Shown piece after piece: positions 44,350 to 53,326 of a stretch of 64,000 nucleotides of DNA. The position numbers and the translations under genes are program-made. The notes under the pieces are model-generated. The model was not told where the DNA came from. It searched no databases and was given only the letters and a program-made list of their open reading frames with translations. The stretch covers positions 1 through 64,000 of the forward strand of contig JAAYVI010000029.1 of assembly GCA_012517235.1 (NCBI GenBank), read 5' to 3'. This DNA is from Elusimicrobiota bacterium. GTDB lineage: Bacteria > Elusimicrobiota > Elusimicrobia > Elusimicrobiales > UBA9959. Numbering within the stretch: position 1 is the stretch's first letter; every line of letters begins with the position of its first letter.

Positions 44350-44884
44350 TTAAAGCCTTCTTTATTTTAACGGCCAGTCCGTAAGGTTTTAGGTTTTTAA
44401 AATTTATTTTCAGATCGGCCTTGAGATAATATTTTATCCTTTTTAAATAAAGTTTTTTTGCTTTATTTTTTCTTTCTTTAAAAGTTTTTCCGGATAAAAG
44501 CGGTCTGGAATTATCCGATAACAGGAGTTCTTTTTCTATCTCTTTAAAGCTTCTGTTTAAAAATACGCATATTCCGCCGTATTTTTGGGCTGGTAAGTCT
44601 TTGGGGCTAATTCCTCCGCCCAAAGATACTATAAGCCCTTTTTTATCTGATAGTTCTTTCAATATTTTTTTTTCCGTTTTTCTTAATAGCTTTTCTTTGT
44701 TTTCTTTTATAAGATTTGCGGGGGAAAAACCTGTTTTTTTACGTACCAGAGTATCGGTATCTATAAATCTTTTCCCGGTTAATCGAGCGAGAATTTTGCC
44801 GGCGGAACTTTTTCCCGAAAAAGAAAAACCGCAAAGCCAGATATTTAAGCGGCTCTTAATATTTTTTTTGATTTTTTTCTCCAT
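44339..44884 (-). CDS. aroK: Shikimate kinase
   Basis: The 181-residue P-loop kinase has Walker A GFSFSGKSSAG, the shikimate-binding FIDTDTLV, SLGGGISPKD and the lid arginine region NSRPLLSG. Its first codons overlap the aroC end by 40 bp, an unusually long overlap. It phosphorylates shikimate to give the AroA substrate. Confidence 0.94.
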   Translation of the reverse strand: MEKKIKKNIKSRLNIWLCGFSFSGKSSAGKILARLTGKRFIDTDTLVRKKTGFSPANLIKENKEKLLRKTEKKILKELSDKKGLIVSLGGGISPKDLPAQKYGGICVFLNRSFKEIEKELLLSDNSRPLLSGKTFKERKNKAKKLYLKRIKYYLKADLKINFKNLKPYGLAVKIKKALNEI

Positions 44885-45876
44885 AAATATACTCTTTGCG
44901 AAATTTCTTTAAAACTGTCTCCGCCGAATTTTTCCATTATCGCTTGAGCCAAAACATAAGATAAAATAAACTCGCTTATTACCGCGGCCGGATATACGCA
45001 AGATATGTCGCTGGTATTAGACAGGCTTTCGGCTTTTTTTCTCGTTTTAAAATCAAACGACGATAAAGACTCTCTTTGACCGCTTAAAGGCCTTACCGCG
45101 CATTTTAAAACTATGGGTTCTCCGTTGGCGATTCCGGCGTTTATTCCGCCAGAGTTATTGGAAAGATATTTCCAAAATCCTTTATCGTTTTCAAATTCGT
45201 CTATGCTGGAATTTTTTTGGGCGAATGAAAATCCGGATCCTATTTCTACGCCTTTTACGGCGTTTAAAGATCCGAGCGCAGAAAAAATTTTTCCCGACAA
45301 TCTTCTTTCCGCCGATATATGAGACCCCAATCCTATGGGAATATTTTCCGCTTTTACTTCGAAAATACCGCCGAAAGAATTTTTAGATTTTTTAAGTTTT
45401 TCAATTAACGAAACCGAAGGCTTTTCTGCGTCAATCGATATTACCTTGCTTGAAATTTTTATTCCCAGATCTTCCAATAACCTCATTGTAAAACAGAATA
45501 ATGCTGTTCTTACGGCCGTTTCTCTGGCGCTTGCCCTTTCCCTTGCTTGCCAAGGTTCTATGGAGTATTTGAGGGCTGCGGGCAAATCCGCATGTCCGGG
45601 CCTTATTATTTGCTCTCTCTTAAATGTTTTTACCGTATTGGTCAAAATTATTCCTATGGGAGAACCGTCCGTAAAATTTTTATAGTCTAATCCGGATATT
45701 ATTTCAAAAGAATCGGTTTCTAATTTTTGCCTTGTTCCTCTGAGGGGAGACTCGGCTCTTCTTTTAAGATGTTTTTCTATATATTTTTTTTCTACTTTTA
45801 CCCCGGAAGGAAAACCGCTTAATATTCCGGCATTTTTTGAAGAATGGGAATATCCGCAAGTTAAATATTCTAACAT
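44845..45876 (-). CDS. aroC: Chorismate synthase
   Basis: The 343-residue FMN-dependent enzyme forms chorismate from EPSP. Recognisable motifs are GYSHSSKNAGIL at the start (an unusual form of the family GxSHG), FTDGSPIGIILTNT, RPGHADLPAALKY and RERASARETAVRTA. Several positions differ from the common consensus (ESPLRGTRQKLETD in place of GGRMKIE.D), so this is a divergent branch. It abuts aroE by one base. Confidence 0.9.
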   Translation of the reverse strand: MLEYLTCGYSHSSKNAGILSGFPSGVKVEKKYIEKHLKRRAESPLRGTRQKLETDSFEIISGLDYKNFTDGSPIGIILTNTVKTFKREQIIRPGHADLPAALKYSIEPWQARERASARETAVRTALFCFTMRLLEDLGIKISSKVISIDAEKPSVSLIEKLKKSKNSFGGIFEVKAENIPIGLGSHISAERRLSGKIFSALGSLNAVKGVEIGSGFSFAQKNSSIDEFENDKGFWKYLSNNSGGINAGIANGEPIVLKCAVRPLSGQRESLSSFDFKTRKKAESLSNTSDISCVYPAAVISEFILSYVLAQAIMEKFGGDSFKEISQRVYLWRKKSKKILRAA

Positions 45877-46670
45877 TAAAACCTCCTTAAAAATTCTTTT
45901 TTTAATTCTTTTTCTTTTAATTTTATGCCCGTAAAAATTTCGAAACTTTTCACGGCTTGCATAAAAAGCATTTCTTCTCCGGTTTTAATTTGCGCTTTTA
46001 AATCTTTCGCTTTTTTTATGAAAGAGTTTGACTTTCCGTAATTTATGTCGTAGAAAATAGCTTTTTTTGAATTTGAAGGAAAATCGGGAAAAGAAGCTTT
46101 CGGGACCCTGGCATTTATGTAAATGTCGGCGGAAGGCAAAGTGTTTTTTTGTTTCATAAAAGAAAATTTGGAAAATTTTAATTTTCTTTTTAAAATACGG
46201 TAATTTGCGGTTTTTTTGCCATTCGAGGAAACGCAGTATATTATCGGAACTTTTAATTCTCCCAAGGCGTATAATATTGAAGCCGCCGCGCCGCCGGATC
46301 CGAAAACGCAGGCGGATTTAAAATTTCCTTTTAAAGTTTTTTTAAAAGCGCATAAATCGCTGTTATAAGCTTTCCATCCTTTTTTTGTCTTTAATAGTAT
46401 GTTTGCGGCTTTGATTTTTTTTGCGGTTTTATCTTTTATGTCGGATAAAATATATGCTTTTTCTTTTAAAGGAGTCGTTATATTCAAGCCGTCAAAAGGC
46501 AGAGAGTTTAAGTATTTTTTTGAGAATTTGTTTTTTTCTATTTTTATCTTTTTATAAATACCTTTGATTTCGGTTTTTTTGAAAAAAAAATTAAAAATAT
46601 CCGGGGATAAAGTTTTTTTTAAAGGCCAGCCGGCCACGGCCAGACTTATATATTTTTTATTTTTTCTCAT
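45876..46670 (-). CDS. aroE: Shikimate dehydrogenase
   Basis: The 264-residue protein has the substrate domain AVAGWPLKKTLSPDIFN, LNITTPLKEKAY with the catalytic lysine, YNSDLCAF in place of the usual NTDxxG, and the nucleotide-binding VFGSGGAAASILYAL. It reduces 3-dehydroshikimate. It overlaps aroF by four bases and aroC by one. Confidence 0.92.
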   Translation of the reverse strand: MRKNKKYISLAVAGWPLKKTLSPDIFNFFFKKTEIKGIYKKIKIEKNKFSKKYLNSLPFDGLNITTPLKEKAYILSDIKDKTAKKIKAANILLKTKKGWKAYNSDLCAFKKTLKGNFKSACVFGSGGAAASILYALGELKVPIIYCVSSNGKKTANYRILKRKLKFSKFSFMKQKNTLPSADIYINARVPKASFPDFPSNSKKAIFYDINYGKSNSFIKKAKDLKAQIKTGEEMLFMQAVKSFEIFTGIKLKEKELKKEFLRRF

Positions 46671-47620
46671 CCTAAAGATTTGATCTTTTTAATTAATTTT
46701 TCGAAATCTTTAAAGTTTAAAGCGTGTTTTCCGTCAACCTTGGATTTTTGAGGGTTTTCGTGTATTTCAACCATTATTCCGTCCAATCCGAAATAACGGG
46801 CTGCCAAAGCTCCGGGGAAAACAAATTCGGCTCCCAGAGAAGAGTGACTTATATCTGCTATTACGCATAAAGAAAAGTCTTTTTTGATTTTTCCCGCCAG
46901 GTTAAAATTTACTCCGCTTTCCGGAAACAAAGGATAATCGCCCCTTTCGCAAAATATTATATTTTTATTTTTTCCGGCCAAATATTCGGCGCTTGAAAGC
47001 CAATCTTTTATAGTAGCGCATTGTGCCCTTTTAAGCAAAACAGGCTTATCCGATTCGGATAAAGTTTTTAGTAAGGGGTAATTTCTCATATTTGCGGCGC
47101 CTACTTGAAAAATATCGCAATAAGACCGAACTTTATTTGTTTGTTCGGCGGATAAAACTTCCGTGACTATTTTCAAGGAATATTTTTCTTTCGCTTCTTT
47201 CAATATTTCAATTCCTTTTTCTTCGAGTCCTTGAAAAGAATACGGGGACTGTCTCGGTTTAAATATCGGTCCTCTTATGTATTTTAGTCCCAAAGATTTT
47301 AAAAAAGAAGCGGTTTTTAGATAGCTTTTTATGTCTTCAACCGCGCAAGGACCTGCTATTATTTCAAATTTTTTATCGAACGAAAATTTGCTTTTGACCG
47401 CATCGGGATAAAGTTCTTCGGCGGAGCAGATTATTTCCGATTTGGGTAATACGGCTTTTATTTGAGAAAATAAAGCCGGGGCTTCGCCTTTTTTTAAATT
47501 TTCCACAGATATTGTCTTATCTCCGGTAAAAAATACTTTTGCCGATTTAAAGTCTTTTCTAAAAATATTAATTATCCTTTTGGCGCGTTTTTTTTCGCTT
47601 TTATCTAAGTTTATAAGCAT
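46667..47620 (-). CDS. aroF: 3-deoxy-7-phosphoheptulonate synthase (DAHP synthase)
   Basis: The 317-residue protein has a small N-terminal regulatory-like domain (about 70 residues) and a catalytic barrel with IAGPCAVEDIKSY, GPIFKPRQSPYSFQG, FQVGAANMRNYPLL and LLKRAQCATIKDW. This is the type I-beta/KDO8P-synthase-like form. It condenses PEP and erythrose 4-phosphate. Its start overlaps the chorismate mutase gene; in some bacteria these two are fused, so functional coupling is likely. Confidence 0.94.
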   Translation of the reverse strand: MLINLDKSEKKRAKRIINIFRKDFKSAKVFFTGDKTISVENLKKGEAPALFSQIKAVLPKSEIICSAEELYPDAVKSKFSFDKKFEIIAGPCAVEDIKSYLKTASFLKSLGLKYIRGPIFKPRQSPYSFQGLEEKGIEILKEAKEKYSLKIVTEVLSAEQTNKVRSYCDIFQVGAANMRNYPLLKTLSESDKPVLLKRAQCATIKDWLSSAEYLAGKNKNIIFCERGDYPLFPESGVNFNLAGKIKKDFSLCVIADISHSSLGAEFVFPGALAARYFGLDGIMVEIHENPQKSKVDGKHALNFKDFEKLIKKIKSLG

Positions 47621-47891
47621 ATTTTTTTTGATATTTTACCGACAGTTCTATTATCTTTTTGTAAACTTTTGTCACATAAGGTTTTAGCGATTTGTCTTTA
47701 ATGTTTTTTCTAAGGCTAAAGAAAATTTCTCTTTCTCTTTTTTTATCTTTTATATTTTTTTTAAAATGGGCGGTTTTAAGAGATAAAATAAATCTTTCGC
47801 TTAGAAGCTCGAAAATTTTTTTATCCAAACAGTCTATTTTCTCTCTTAATGAAACCAATTTTTTATCCGCTTTTTTTTCCATGGTTCCCAT
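47601..47891 (-). CDS. Chorismate mutase, AroQ type
   Basis: The 96-residue all-helical protein has the AroQ pattern LVSLREKIDCLDKKIFELLSER-like (LREKIDCLDKKIFELL, KREREIF, YKKIIELSVKYQ). It rearranges chorismate to prephenate. It is the first gene of the leftward aro operon. The listed ATG at 47891 and an in-frame ATG at 47882 are both possible. No prephenate dehydratase or dehydrogenase domain is attached or nearby, so the operon ends biochemically at prephenate. Confidence 0.88.
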   Translation of the reverse strand: MGTMEKKADKKLVSLREKIDCLDKKIFELLSERFILSLKTAHFKKNIKDKKREREIFFSLRKNIKDKSLKPYVTKVYKKIIELSVKYQKKYAYKLR

Positions 47892-47925
47892 TATTAATAT
47901 TATATAATTTTAATATAAGGCTAAC

Positions 47926-48765
47926 ATGAAAATTCAAGTAGGAATAGGCTGCGAGGAAGAATTTTTATATTTTTTAAAATCCGGCGCCGACGAATTCTAT
48001 GCGGGAATATCGGATTTGCCGGGGCATTTATACGGCGGAAAAAATTTTCCGGATGAGAAAAGTTTCTTAAAATGCGCTGAGAAAGCCCGCTCTCTGGGAA
48101 AAAAATTTTATGCCGTGGCCAATGAAGTAAGAGGGGATTTATTCGAGAATACTTTAAATAAATCAGTTTATTTGGTTAAAAACGGCGCCGACGGCTTAAT
48201 AGTAAGAGACATATCGCTTCTTAGAGAAATAAAAAGATTGAATTTGAAATGCGAAATAATTTTGAGTAGTTTGGCTTTGTGCTTTAATAAGAGAACGCTT
48301 GATTTTTACGCCGATATGGGCGTTACAAGATTGGCTTTGCCGGAACAGCTCGAGCCGAAAGAAGCCGAGCCTTTGATAAAAAATAACCGCAAAGTGGATG
48401 TGGAGGTCTTCCTTACGGCCAGAGAGTACTGCGTAGTACTTAACGGATTTTGTTATTTGAAAAAATTTAACGGCGAATGCATATGCCGGGCCGGATTTAA
48501 AGGCGATAAAGGAATATTTGCAATGCCGAGATTTTCTTTGGCCGATCACTATTTAAATCTTTACGAATTTTATAAGGCGGGCGCGCGCATTATTAAGATA
48601 GGAAGACATCCTTCAAAAGATTATGCGAAAATAATATTTAAACAGGCCCTATCCGTAAGAGATATTTTATATTCTTCTTTGTCGAAGGAAGATTTTTTGA
48701 AAAAAGCTTTAAGAGCGCACGAAAAATTCGGAGAATTTCTTTTAAAATGGAAAAAAAGAAGATAG
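47926..48765 (+). CDS. U32-family protein, UbiU-like
   Basis: The 279-residue protein has the U32 barrel start VGIGCEEEFLYFLKSGADEFYAG and a cysteine group Cys169, Cys176, Cys185 and Cys187 (REYCVVLNGFC, ECIC). UbiU of E. coli also uses Cys169 and Cys176 in its 4Fe-4S site; the last two differ in spacing. U32 proteins such as UbiUV, RlhA and TrhP perform oxygen-independent hydroxylation. It heads the second large plus-strand operon, 34 bp from the chorismate mutase start, with TATAAT at 47903-47908. Confidence 0.82.
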   Translation: MKIQVGIGCEEEFLYFLKSGADEFYAGISDLPGHLYGGKNFPDEKSFLKCAEKARSLGKKFYAVANEVRGDLFENTLNKSVYLVKNGADGLIVRDISLLREIKRLNLKCEIILSSLALCFNKRTLDFYADMGVTRLALPEQLEPKEAEPLIKNNRKVDVEVFLTAREYCVVLNGFCYLKKFNGECICRAGFKGDKGIFAMPRFSLADHYLNLYEFYKAGARIIKIGRHPSKDYAKIIFKQALSVRDILYSSLSKEDFLKKALRAHEKFGEFLLKWKKRR

Positions 48766-49445
48766 AAAGGGCTTTTTTTATCCACGGCCGCTGGCCTGAA
48801 AATAAAGTGAAACTTAAAAAAAACTTTATTTGTTTGGGAAGCGAATTTTGTCCGAAGCTTATTCCCGCCGAAAATGAATTTAAAAAAGCTCTGTCTTACG
48901 ATCCCGCGGGAATATGTTTGTATACTTCTTTTTTGAGCCAAAAAGAGTTTGAAGAAAATACTTCTTTTTTAAATGCTATTTTAAAAAGATTTCCGGATAC
49001 CGAAGTAATGATAAACGATCCGGGTTTGCTTTTATGGTTAAATGAAAATTTTCCGAAAGTAAAAAAAGGCATAGCAAGACCTCTTTCCGTGGAGTTTATG
49101 AGAATGCCCTATGAAAAGCTTAAAATTTTCATGTCGGAAAATAAGCTTTCTTCTTTGGAAACGGACGAAGCAGATCTTTTGAAAAATTTTCCCAAAAAAA
49201 GAAGTTTTTCCGTTTATTTAAGAAAAGAATATGTTTTTTCGGCGATGAGCAGATTTTGTCCTTTTACGCGCAAGATTTCCGGAAATTGTTTATTCGAATG
49301 TAAAAAAGGAAAAAAGATTTTTTCCGTTCCCAATAGTTCCGTAAAGATGATATCTTACGAAAAAGCTTATTTTACATACGCTGAGAATATTGTCGGCATT
49401 TTTTCGGCTGACAGAATAGTCGAAGATATTTTTGAGAAAATATGA
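48747..49445 (+). CDS. UbiV-like partner of the U32 protein
   Basis: The 232-residue protein has little obvious barrel signature but carries Cys35 (LGSEFCPKL), Cys171 (RFCPF), Cys181 and Cys185 (NCLFEC). UbiV holds its 4Fe-4S cluster with a lone N-terminal cysteine near residue 39 and three cysteines near residues 180-197, the last two three residues apart, which is the same layout. It overlaps the UbiU-like gene by 19 bp. The assignment rests on cysteine spacing and context, not on overall similarity. Confidence 0.6.
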   Translation: MEKKKIERAFFIHGRWPENKVKLKKNFICLGSEFCPKLIPAENEFKKALSYDPAGICLYTSFLSQKEFEENTSFLNAILKRFPDTEVMINDPGLLLWLNENFPKVKKGIARPLSVEFMRMPYEKLKIFMSENKLSSLETDEADLLKNFPKKRSFSVYLRKEYVFSAMSRFCPFTRKISGNCLFECKKGKKIFSVPNSSVKMISYEKAYFTYAENIVGIFSADRIVEDIFEKI

Positions 49446-51073
49446 CGGTTGAAAGTTTAAAAGCCAAGAACCTTTTAAAAATAAAAAATTTTTTTTCGGT
49501 CCCCGATTTTTTTGTTTTAGAATACAAAAGACTCTCTCCTTTCTTGGATAAAGGGCTATTGAATAAAAAAAAGAAAACTCTTTTTTTGGATGCTGTCAAA
49601 AAATCCGCGCCCAAAAATTTTTTTTCCGAAAAAGAAAAGTTTATAGCCAGATCGGTTTATCCGTATAAATCGGAGATTAAAAAAAAATACTGCGGAATTT
49701 TTGCAAGCGAAGCGTTCGAATTTCCCGCGGGCCTTTTCGAAGCCTGCGAAAAAGTAATAAATTCTTATTATTCTTCGGATAAATTTTTATATGAAAATAA
49801 GCGCGAGTCAAATATTAAACCGGAAATAATGTTTCAAAAATACGCGGAAGGAATAAAAATTACCGCTTTATTTGAAAAAAACGGAAATTTTTACGGAGAA
49901 TGGATTTCCCAAAAAAGAAAAGAAAGGTTCTATTGCAGAATAGGAGGCAATTCTTATTTTTCGGATTTTGAAGCTTCGGACGAAGCCGGAGACGCTTTGT
50001 CGATTTTTGCCAATAGAGGTTTTGAACTTTGCGAAATATTGGAAGCTAAAAATGTTTTGATAGAATTTATTCTCAAAGACGGAGTTTTATTTATAGTTCA
50101 AGCTTCGCCGTGGAAAAAAGAAATACCTTGCGATATTTTCGTTAGATTCGAAAATGAGGCAAATTACGATTTTCATCCAAGAGATTTCGACGCTTCTTTT
50201 TCCAAAGAGTTCATTAAAAAAATCGGAATAAAATCCGCCCTTAATTTCAATATTAACGATAATGGCGTTTTTTTAAATTTGAAAGAGATTTTAGATTTCG
50301 AAAAAGAATTGTCTATAAAAGCGAAAAATAAAAGTTTTTTTTCCGATATGCGTTTTTTATACCTGGATTTTTTAAAAAAAGAATTAATCTCGTCTTCCGA
50401 AGCTAAAAACGCCGAAGATGCTCTGTTAAGCCTTAAAAAAACTAATTCAAGGGCGGCTTTTTTAAATTTTATTTTGACAAGAGCTTTTTTATTTCTCGGC
50501 CAAAACCGCAATATTAAAAATAAATACCATTATTTTCTCCAATTTCGTCATTCCTTTAAAAAGTATTATTCCGCGGCGGTAAATCGCTATTATCTAAAAA
50601 TAAAAGAAGAAAATATTTCTTTGGATTATGATAAGCTATCCGAAATTTGTAAAATTTCAGATAAGAAAGCGGAGGAATCACTTTTTTTAAAAGAAATTTC
50701 TTTATCCAAATCAAAGAAAAAAAGAGCCGAATTATTAAAACCGGATTTTCCGCTAAAAGGGATTGTTCTTTCGAGCGGATTTGCGAAAGGTAAGATAAAA
50801 ATAATAAACGGTCCGAAAGACGCTTATGATTGCGGGCAAGACAATATTGCGGTAAGCCGTTACTTTGACAGAGATACGGTTTCGGCTTTAATTCGAGCCA
50901 AAGGTCTTATAACCTCTGCGGGCGGATATTATTCTCATGCGGCCGTTTTGGCGAGAGAATTAAAAAAACCATGTATAGGCGCGATTTCCGGCTGCGATAG
51001 GATTTTTATAGACGGAGAGGAAGCGATAATAAAGGACGGAAGGATTTTCAGAGATGAAAAGAATAGACGTTAA
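49442..51073 (+). CDS. PEP-synthase-like protein with phosphohistidine swivel domain
   Basis: The 543-residue protein ends in a PEP-utiliser mobile domain: GIVLSSGFAKGKIKII, SAGGYYSHAAVLARELKKPCIG, with the phospho-acceptor His at residue 499. The N-terminal half (EKEKFIARSVYP, IMFQKYAEGIKITALFE) looks like a diverged ATP-grasp domain as in PEP synthase or rifampicin phosphotransferase. It lacks the PEP/pyruvate barrel. It probably phosphorylates a small molecule or peptide through His499; the substrate is unknown. It overlaps both neighbours. Confidence 0.75.
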   Translation: MTVESLKAKNLLKIKNFFSVPDFFVLEYKRLSPFLDKGLLNKKKKTLFLDAVKKSAPKNFFSEKEKFIARSVYPYKSEIKKKYCGIFASEAFEFPAGLFEACEKVINSYYSSDKFLYENKRESNIKPEIMFQKYAEGIKITALFEKNGNFYGEWISQKRKERFYCRIGGNSYFSDFEASDEAGDALSIFANRGFELCEILEAKNVLIEFILKDGVLFIVQASPWKKEIPCDIFVRFENEANYDFHPRDFDASFSKEFIKKIGIKSALNFNINDNGVFLNLKEILDFEKELSIKAKNKSFFSDMRFLYLDFLKKELISSSEAKNAEDALLSLKKTNSRAAFLNFILTRAFLFLGQNRNIKNKYHYFLQFRHSFKKYYSAAVNRYYLKIKEENISLDYDKLSEICKISDKKAEESLFLKEISLSKSKKKRAELLKPDFPLKGIVLSSGFAKGKIKIINGPKDAYDCGQDNIAVSRYFDRDTVSALIRAKGLITSAGGYYSHAAVLARELKKPCIGAISGCDRIFIDGEEAIIKDGRIFRDEKNRR

Positions 51074-51956
51074 GATAACATTTAATTGCAATAATCTTTG
51101 CGATTTCTGCGCTCAGGGATCGAAACGAAGCAGCATTAAAATGAAAAGTCTTGCCGAAATCAAAAAAATACTTTCGGACGCAAGAAGAAATAAAGTGGAC
51201 TCGGTTGTTTTTACAGGCGGAGAGCCCACATTGCATCCTAAAATTTTAGAAATAGTTTCTTATGCCAAAAAAATAGGATTTTCCAAAATACAGCTTCAAA
51301 CAAACGGAAGAAGTTTCGCTTATTACGACTTTTGTTTGAAACTTAAAAATGCGGGCGTAAACGAAATGGGGCCTTCTCTTCACGGATCCAAACCGGAGAT
51401 ACACGAAAAACTGACAAAAGCTCCGGGAAGTTTCGCTCAAACGGTAAAAGGAATAATCAATTGTAAAAAACTCGGCATGTATGTTCTAACAAATTCCGTT
51501 ATAACTTCTTTAAATTATAAAGATTTGCTTTCTTTGGCCAAGCTTTTGACAAGATTGGGCGTAAGTCAATATCAATTTGCTTTTGTTCATATAATAGGAA
51601 CGGCTTGGGAAAACAAGGATTGGATAGTGCCGCAAAAAAAAGACATTATGCCTTATGTGAAAAAAGGTCTTGATATCGGAATAAAGAAAGGCATACCTTG
51701 TTTTACCGAAGCCATTCCTTATTGTCTTATGAAAGGATATGAAAACTGCGTGGCCGAAGCCGTTATTCCGGAAGGTCCCGTCGCCGATGCGGACGTATAT
51801 GTGGAAAACTACGGCGAGTATAGAAGAAACGAGGGTAAAATTAAGAGAAAAGAATGTTCCAAATGTTATTATTTTAAGGCTTGCGAAGGCCCTTGGCGCG
51901 AATATCCCGAGATATACGGCTGGGAAGAGTTTAAGCCGGTTTTAAAAAAGAAATGA
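51054..51956 (+). CDS. Radical SAM enzyme, 'EFKP-tail' family member 3
   Basis: The 300-residue protein has CNNLCDFC (Cys12, Cys16, Cys19), TGGEPTLHP, IHEKLTKAPGSF, YCLMKGYE, CSKCYYFKAC and YPEIYGWEEFKPVL. It starts directly at the radical SAM barrel with no N-terminal extension. The start lies inside the preceding gene (20-bp overlap) and its stop overlaps the second full HxsB-like gene, so the two may act as a pair. Confidence 0.85.
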   Translation: MKRIDVKITFNCNNLCDFCAQGSKRSSIKMKSLAEIKKILSDARRNKVDSVVFTGGEPTLHPKILEIVSYAKKIGFSKIQLQTNGRSFAYYDFCLKLKNAGVNEMGPSLHGSKPEIHEKLTKAPGSFAQTVKGIINCKKLGMYVLTNSVITSLNYKDLLSLAKLLTRLGVSQYQFAFVHIIGTAWENKDWIVPQKKDIMPYVKKGLDIGIKKGIPCFTEAIPYCLMKGYENCVAEAVIPEGPVADADVYVENYGEYRRNEGKIKRKECSKCYYFKACEGPWREYPEIYGWEEFKPVLKKK

Positions 51957-53326
51957 AAATAAACTTTGAAAAAATAGGTAAAAAATATTTTTTATCTTCG
52001 GAAGACGGAGATTATATTCTATTGTCTAAAAAAGAATTTTCCGATTTTAAGAAAAAAGAGTCGATTATAATCAAAAAAGGAAAGCGTTTAATAGAGGAAA
52101 AACAAGCTTTGGCTTTTTGCGAAAACTATAATTCTTTAAAAAAATATTCTTTCTCTCCCGCGAGCCTTCATATAGTCGTTTTGACTCATAAATGTAATCA
52201 TGCCTGCGTTTACTGCAGAGCTTCGAAATTCGGCGAATCGAATAAGCCCGCCATGGACGAAAAGACGGCCGAAAAAACTGCCGATTTTATACTTTCTACT
52301 CCTTCGAAAAATATTACGGTAGAGTTTCAAGGAGGAGAAGCTTTTTTAAATTGGGATATTCTGGTAAAGTCGGTAAATTTCCTTAAAAAGAAAAATATTA
52401 AGGCAAAAAAAGACTTGGAAATATCGGTCGTTACCAACTTATCTCTGGCGGATGAAAAAAAACTTCTTTTTCTCGAAAAGGAAGGCGTTTCCGTATGTAC
52501 TTCTTTGGACGGTCCAGCCGAAATTCACGATAAAAACAGACTTTATTTTTCCGGTTCTTCTTACGCTTTAACCGAAAAATGGCTTAAATTCTTAAACGAA
52601 AGAGCTTCAAAAAAATCTTACGCCAAAGACTCTTTGCCTTCGGCTTTGATGACTACCACGCGGTTTTCTTTAAATAATCATAAAGAAATAATAGACTGCT
52701 ACGAAAAACTTAAATTGGGCGGTATTTTTTTGCGTCCTCTTTCGCCCATAGGATATGCGAAAAATGTTTGGGATAAAATAGGATACGAACCTCGCGATTT
52801 TTTGAAATTTTACGAAAAAGCCTTGGATTATATCCTCGAAAAAAATTTGAAAGGAATAAAATTTATAGAAAGAAATGCGGCGATAAAACTAAATAAAATA
52901 CTTTTTTCTCAAGATCCGAATTTTTTGGATTTAAGAAGCCCTTGCGGAGCAGCCCTGGGTCAGTTGGCTTATGACTGCGACGGTTCGATATATACTTGCG
53001 ACGAAGGCAGGATGACGGCTTCGGCCGGCGACGATTTTTTTAAGGTCGGCAATGTTTTTAATTCTTCTTATAAAGAAGTTTTGAATTCTCCGGCCGCAAA
53101 GATATGTTCAATTTGTTCGTGTCTTGAAAACCAGCCTTCTTGCTTTAGATGCCCTTTTAAGCAATGGTGCGGAGTTTGCCCGGTTCATAATTATGAAACT
53201 TCCAAAAGTCCCTGGGGCAATAAAGGATTTTCCGGCTGGTGCGAAATCGAAAAAGGTATTTTTAAAATTTTAATAGAAAGAATAGAAAATAAAAAATATT
53301 TGCGCGTCTTTCGGGGATGGTTTTAA
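51953..53326 (+). CDS. HxsB-like radical SAM/SPASM maturase, second full copy
   Basis: The 457-residue protein is closely similar to HxsB at 31994 throughout: N-terminal KINFEKIGKKYFLSSEDGDY, CNHACVYC (Cys81, Cys85, Cys88), LDLRSPCGAALGQ, YTCDEGRM and CFRCPFKQWCGVCPVHNYE. GGEP reads GGEA and one of the first auxiliary cysteines (CPCGA in HxsB) is serine-proline-Cys here. The nearest His-Xaa-Ser precursor is 17 kb upstream, so it may share that peptide or use another one elsewhere. Confidence 0.82.
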   Translation: MKINFEKIGKKYFLSSEDGDYILLSKKEFSDFKKKESIIIKKGKRLIEEKQALAFCENYNSLKKYSFSPASLHIVVLTHKCNHACVYCRASKFGESNKPAMDEKTAEKTADFILSTPSKNITVEFQGGEAFLNWDILVKSVNFLKKKNIKAKKDLEISVVTNLSLADEKKLLFLEKEGVSVCTSLDGPAEIHDKNRLYFSGSSYALTEKWLKFLNERASKKSYAKDSLPSALMTTTRFSLNNHKEIIDCYEKLKLGGIFLRPLSPIGYAKNVWDKIGYEPRDFLKFYEKALDYILEKNLKGIKFIERNAAIKLNKILFSQDPNFLDLRSPCGAALGQLAYDCDGSIYTCDEGRMTASAGDDFFKVGNVFNSSYKEVLNSPAAKICSICSCLENQPSCFRCPFKQWCGVCPVHNYETSKSPWGNKGFSGWCEIEKGIFKILIERIENKKYLRVFRGWF

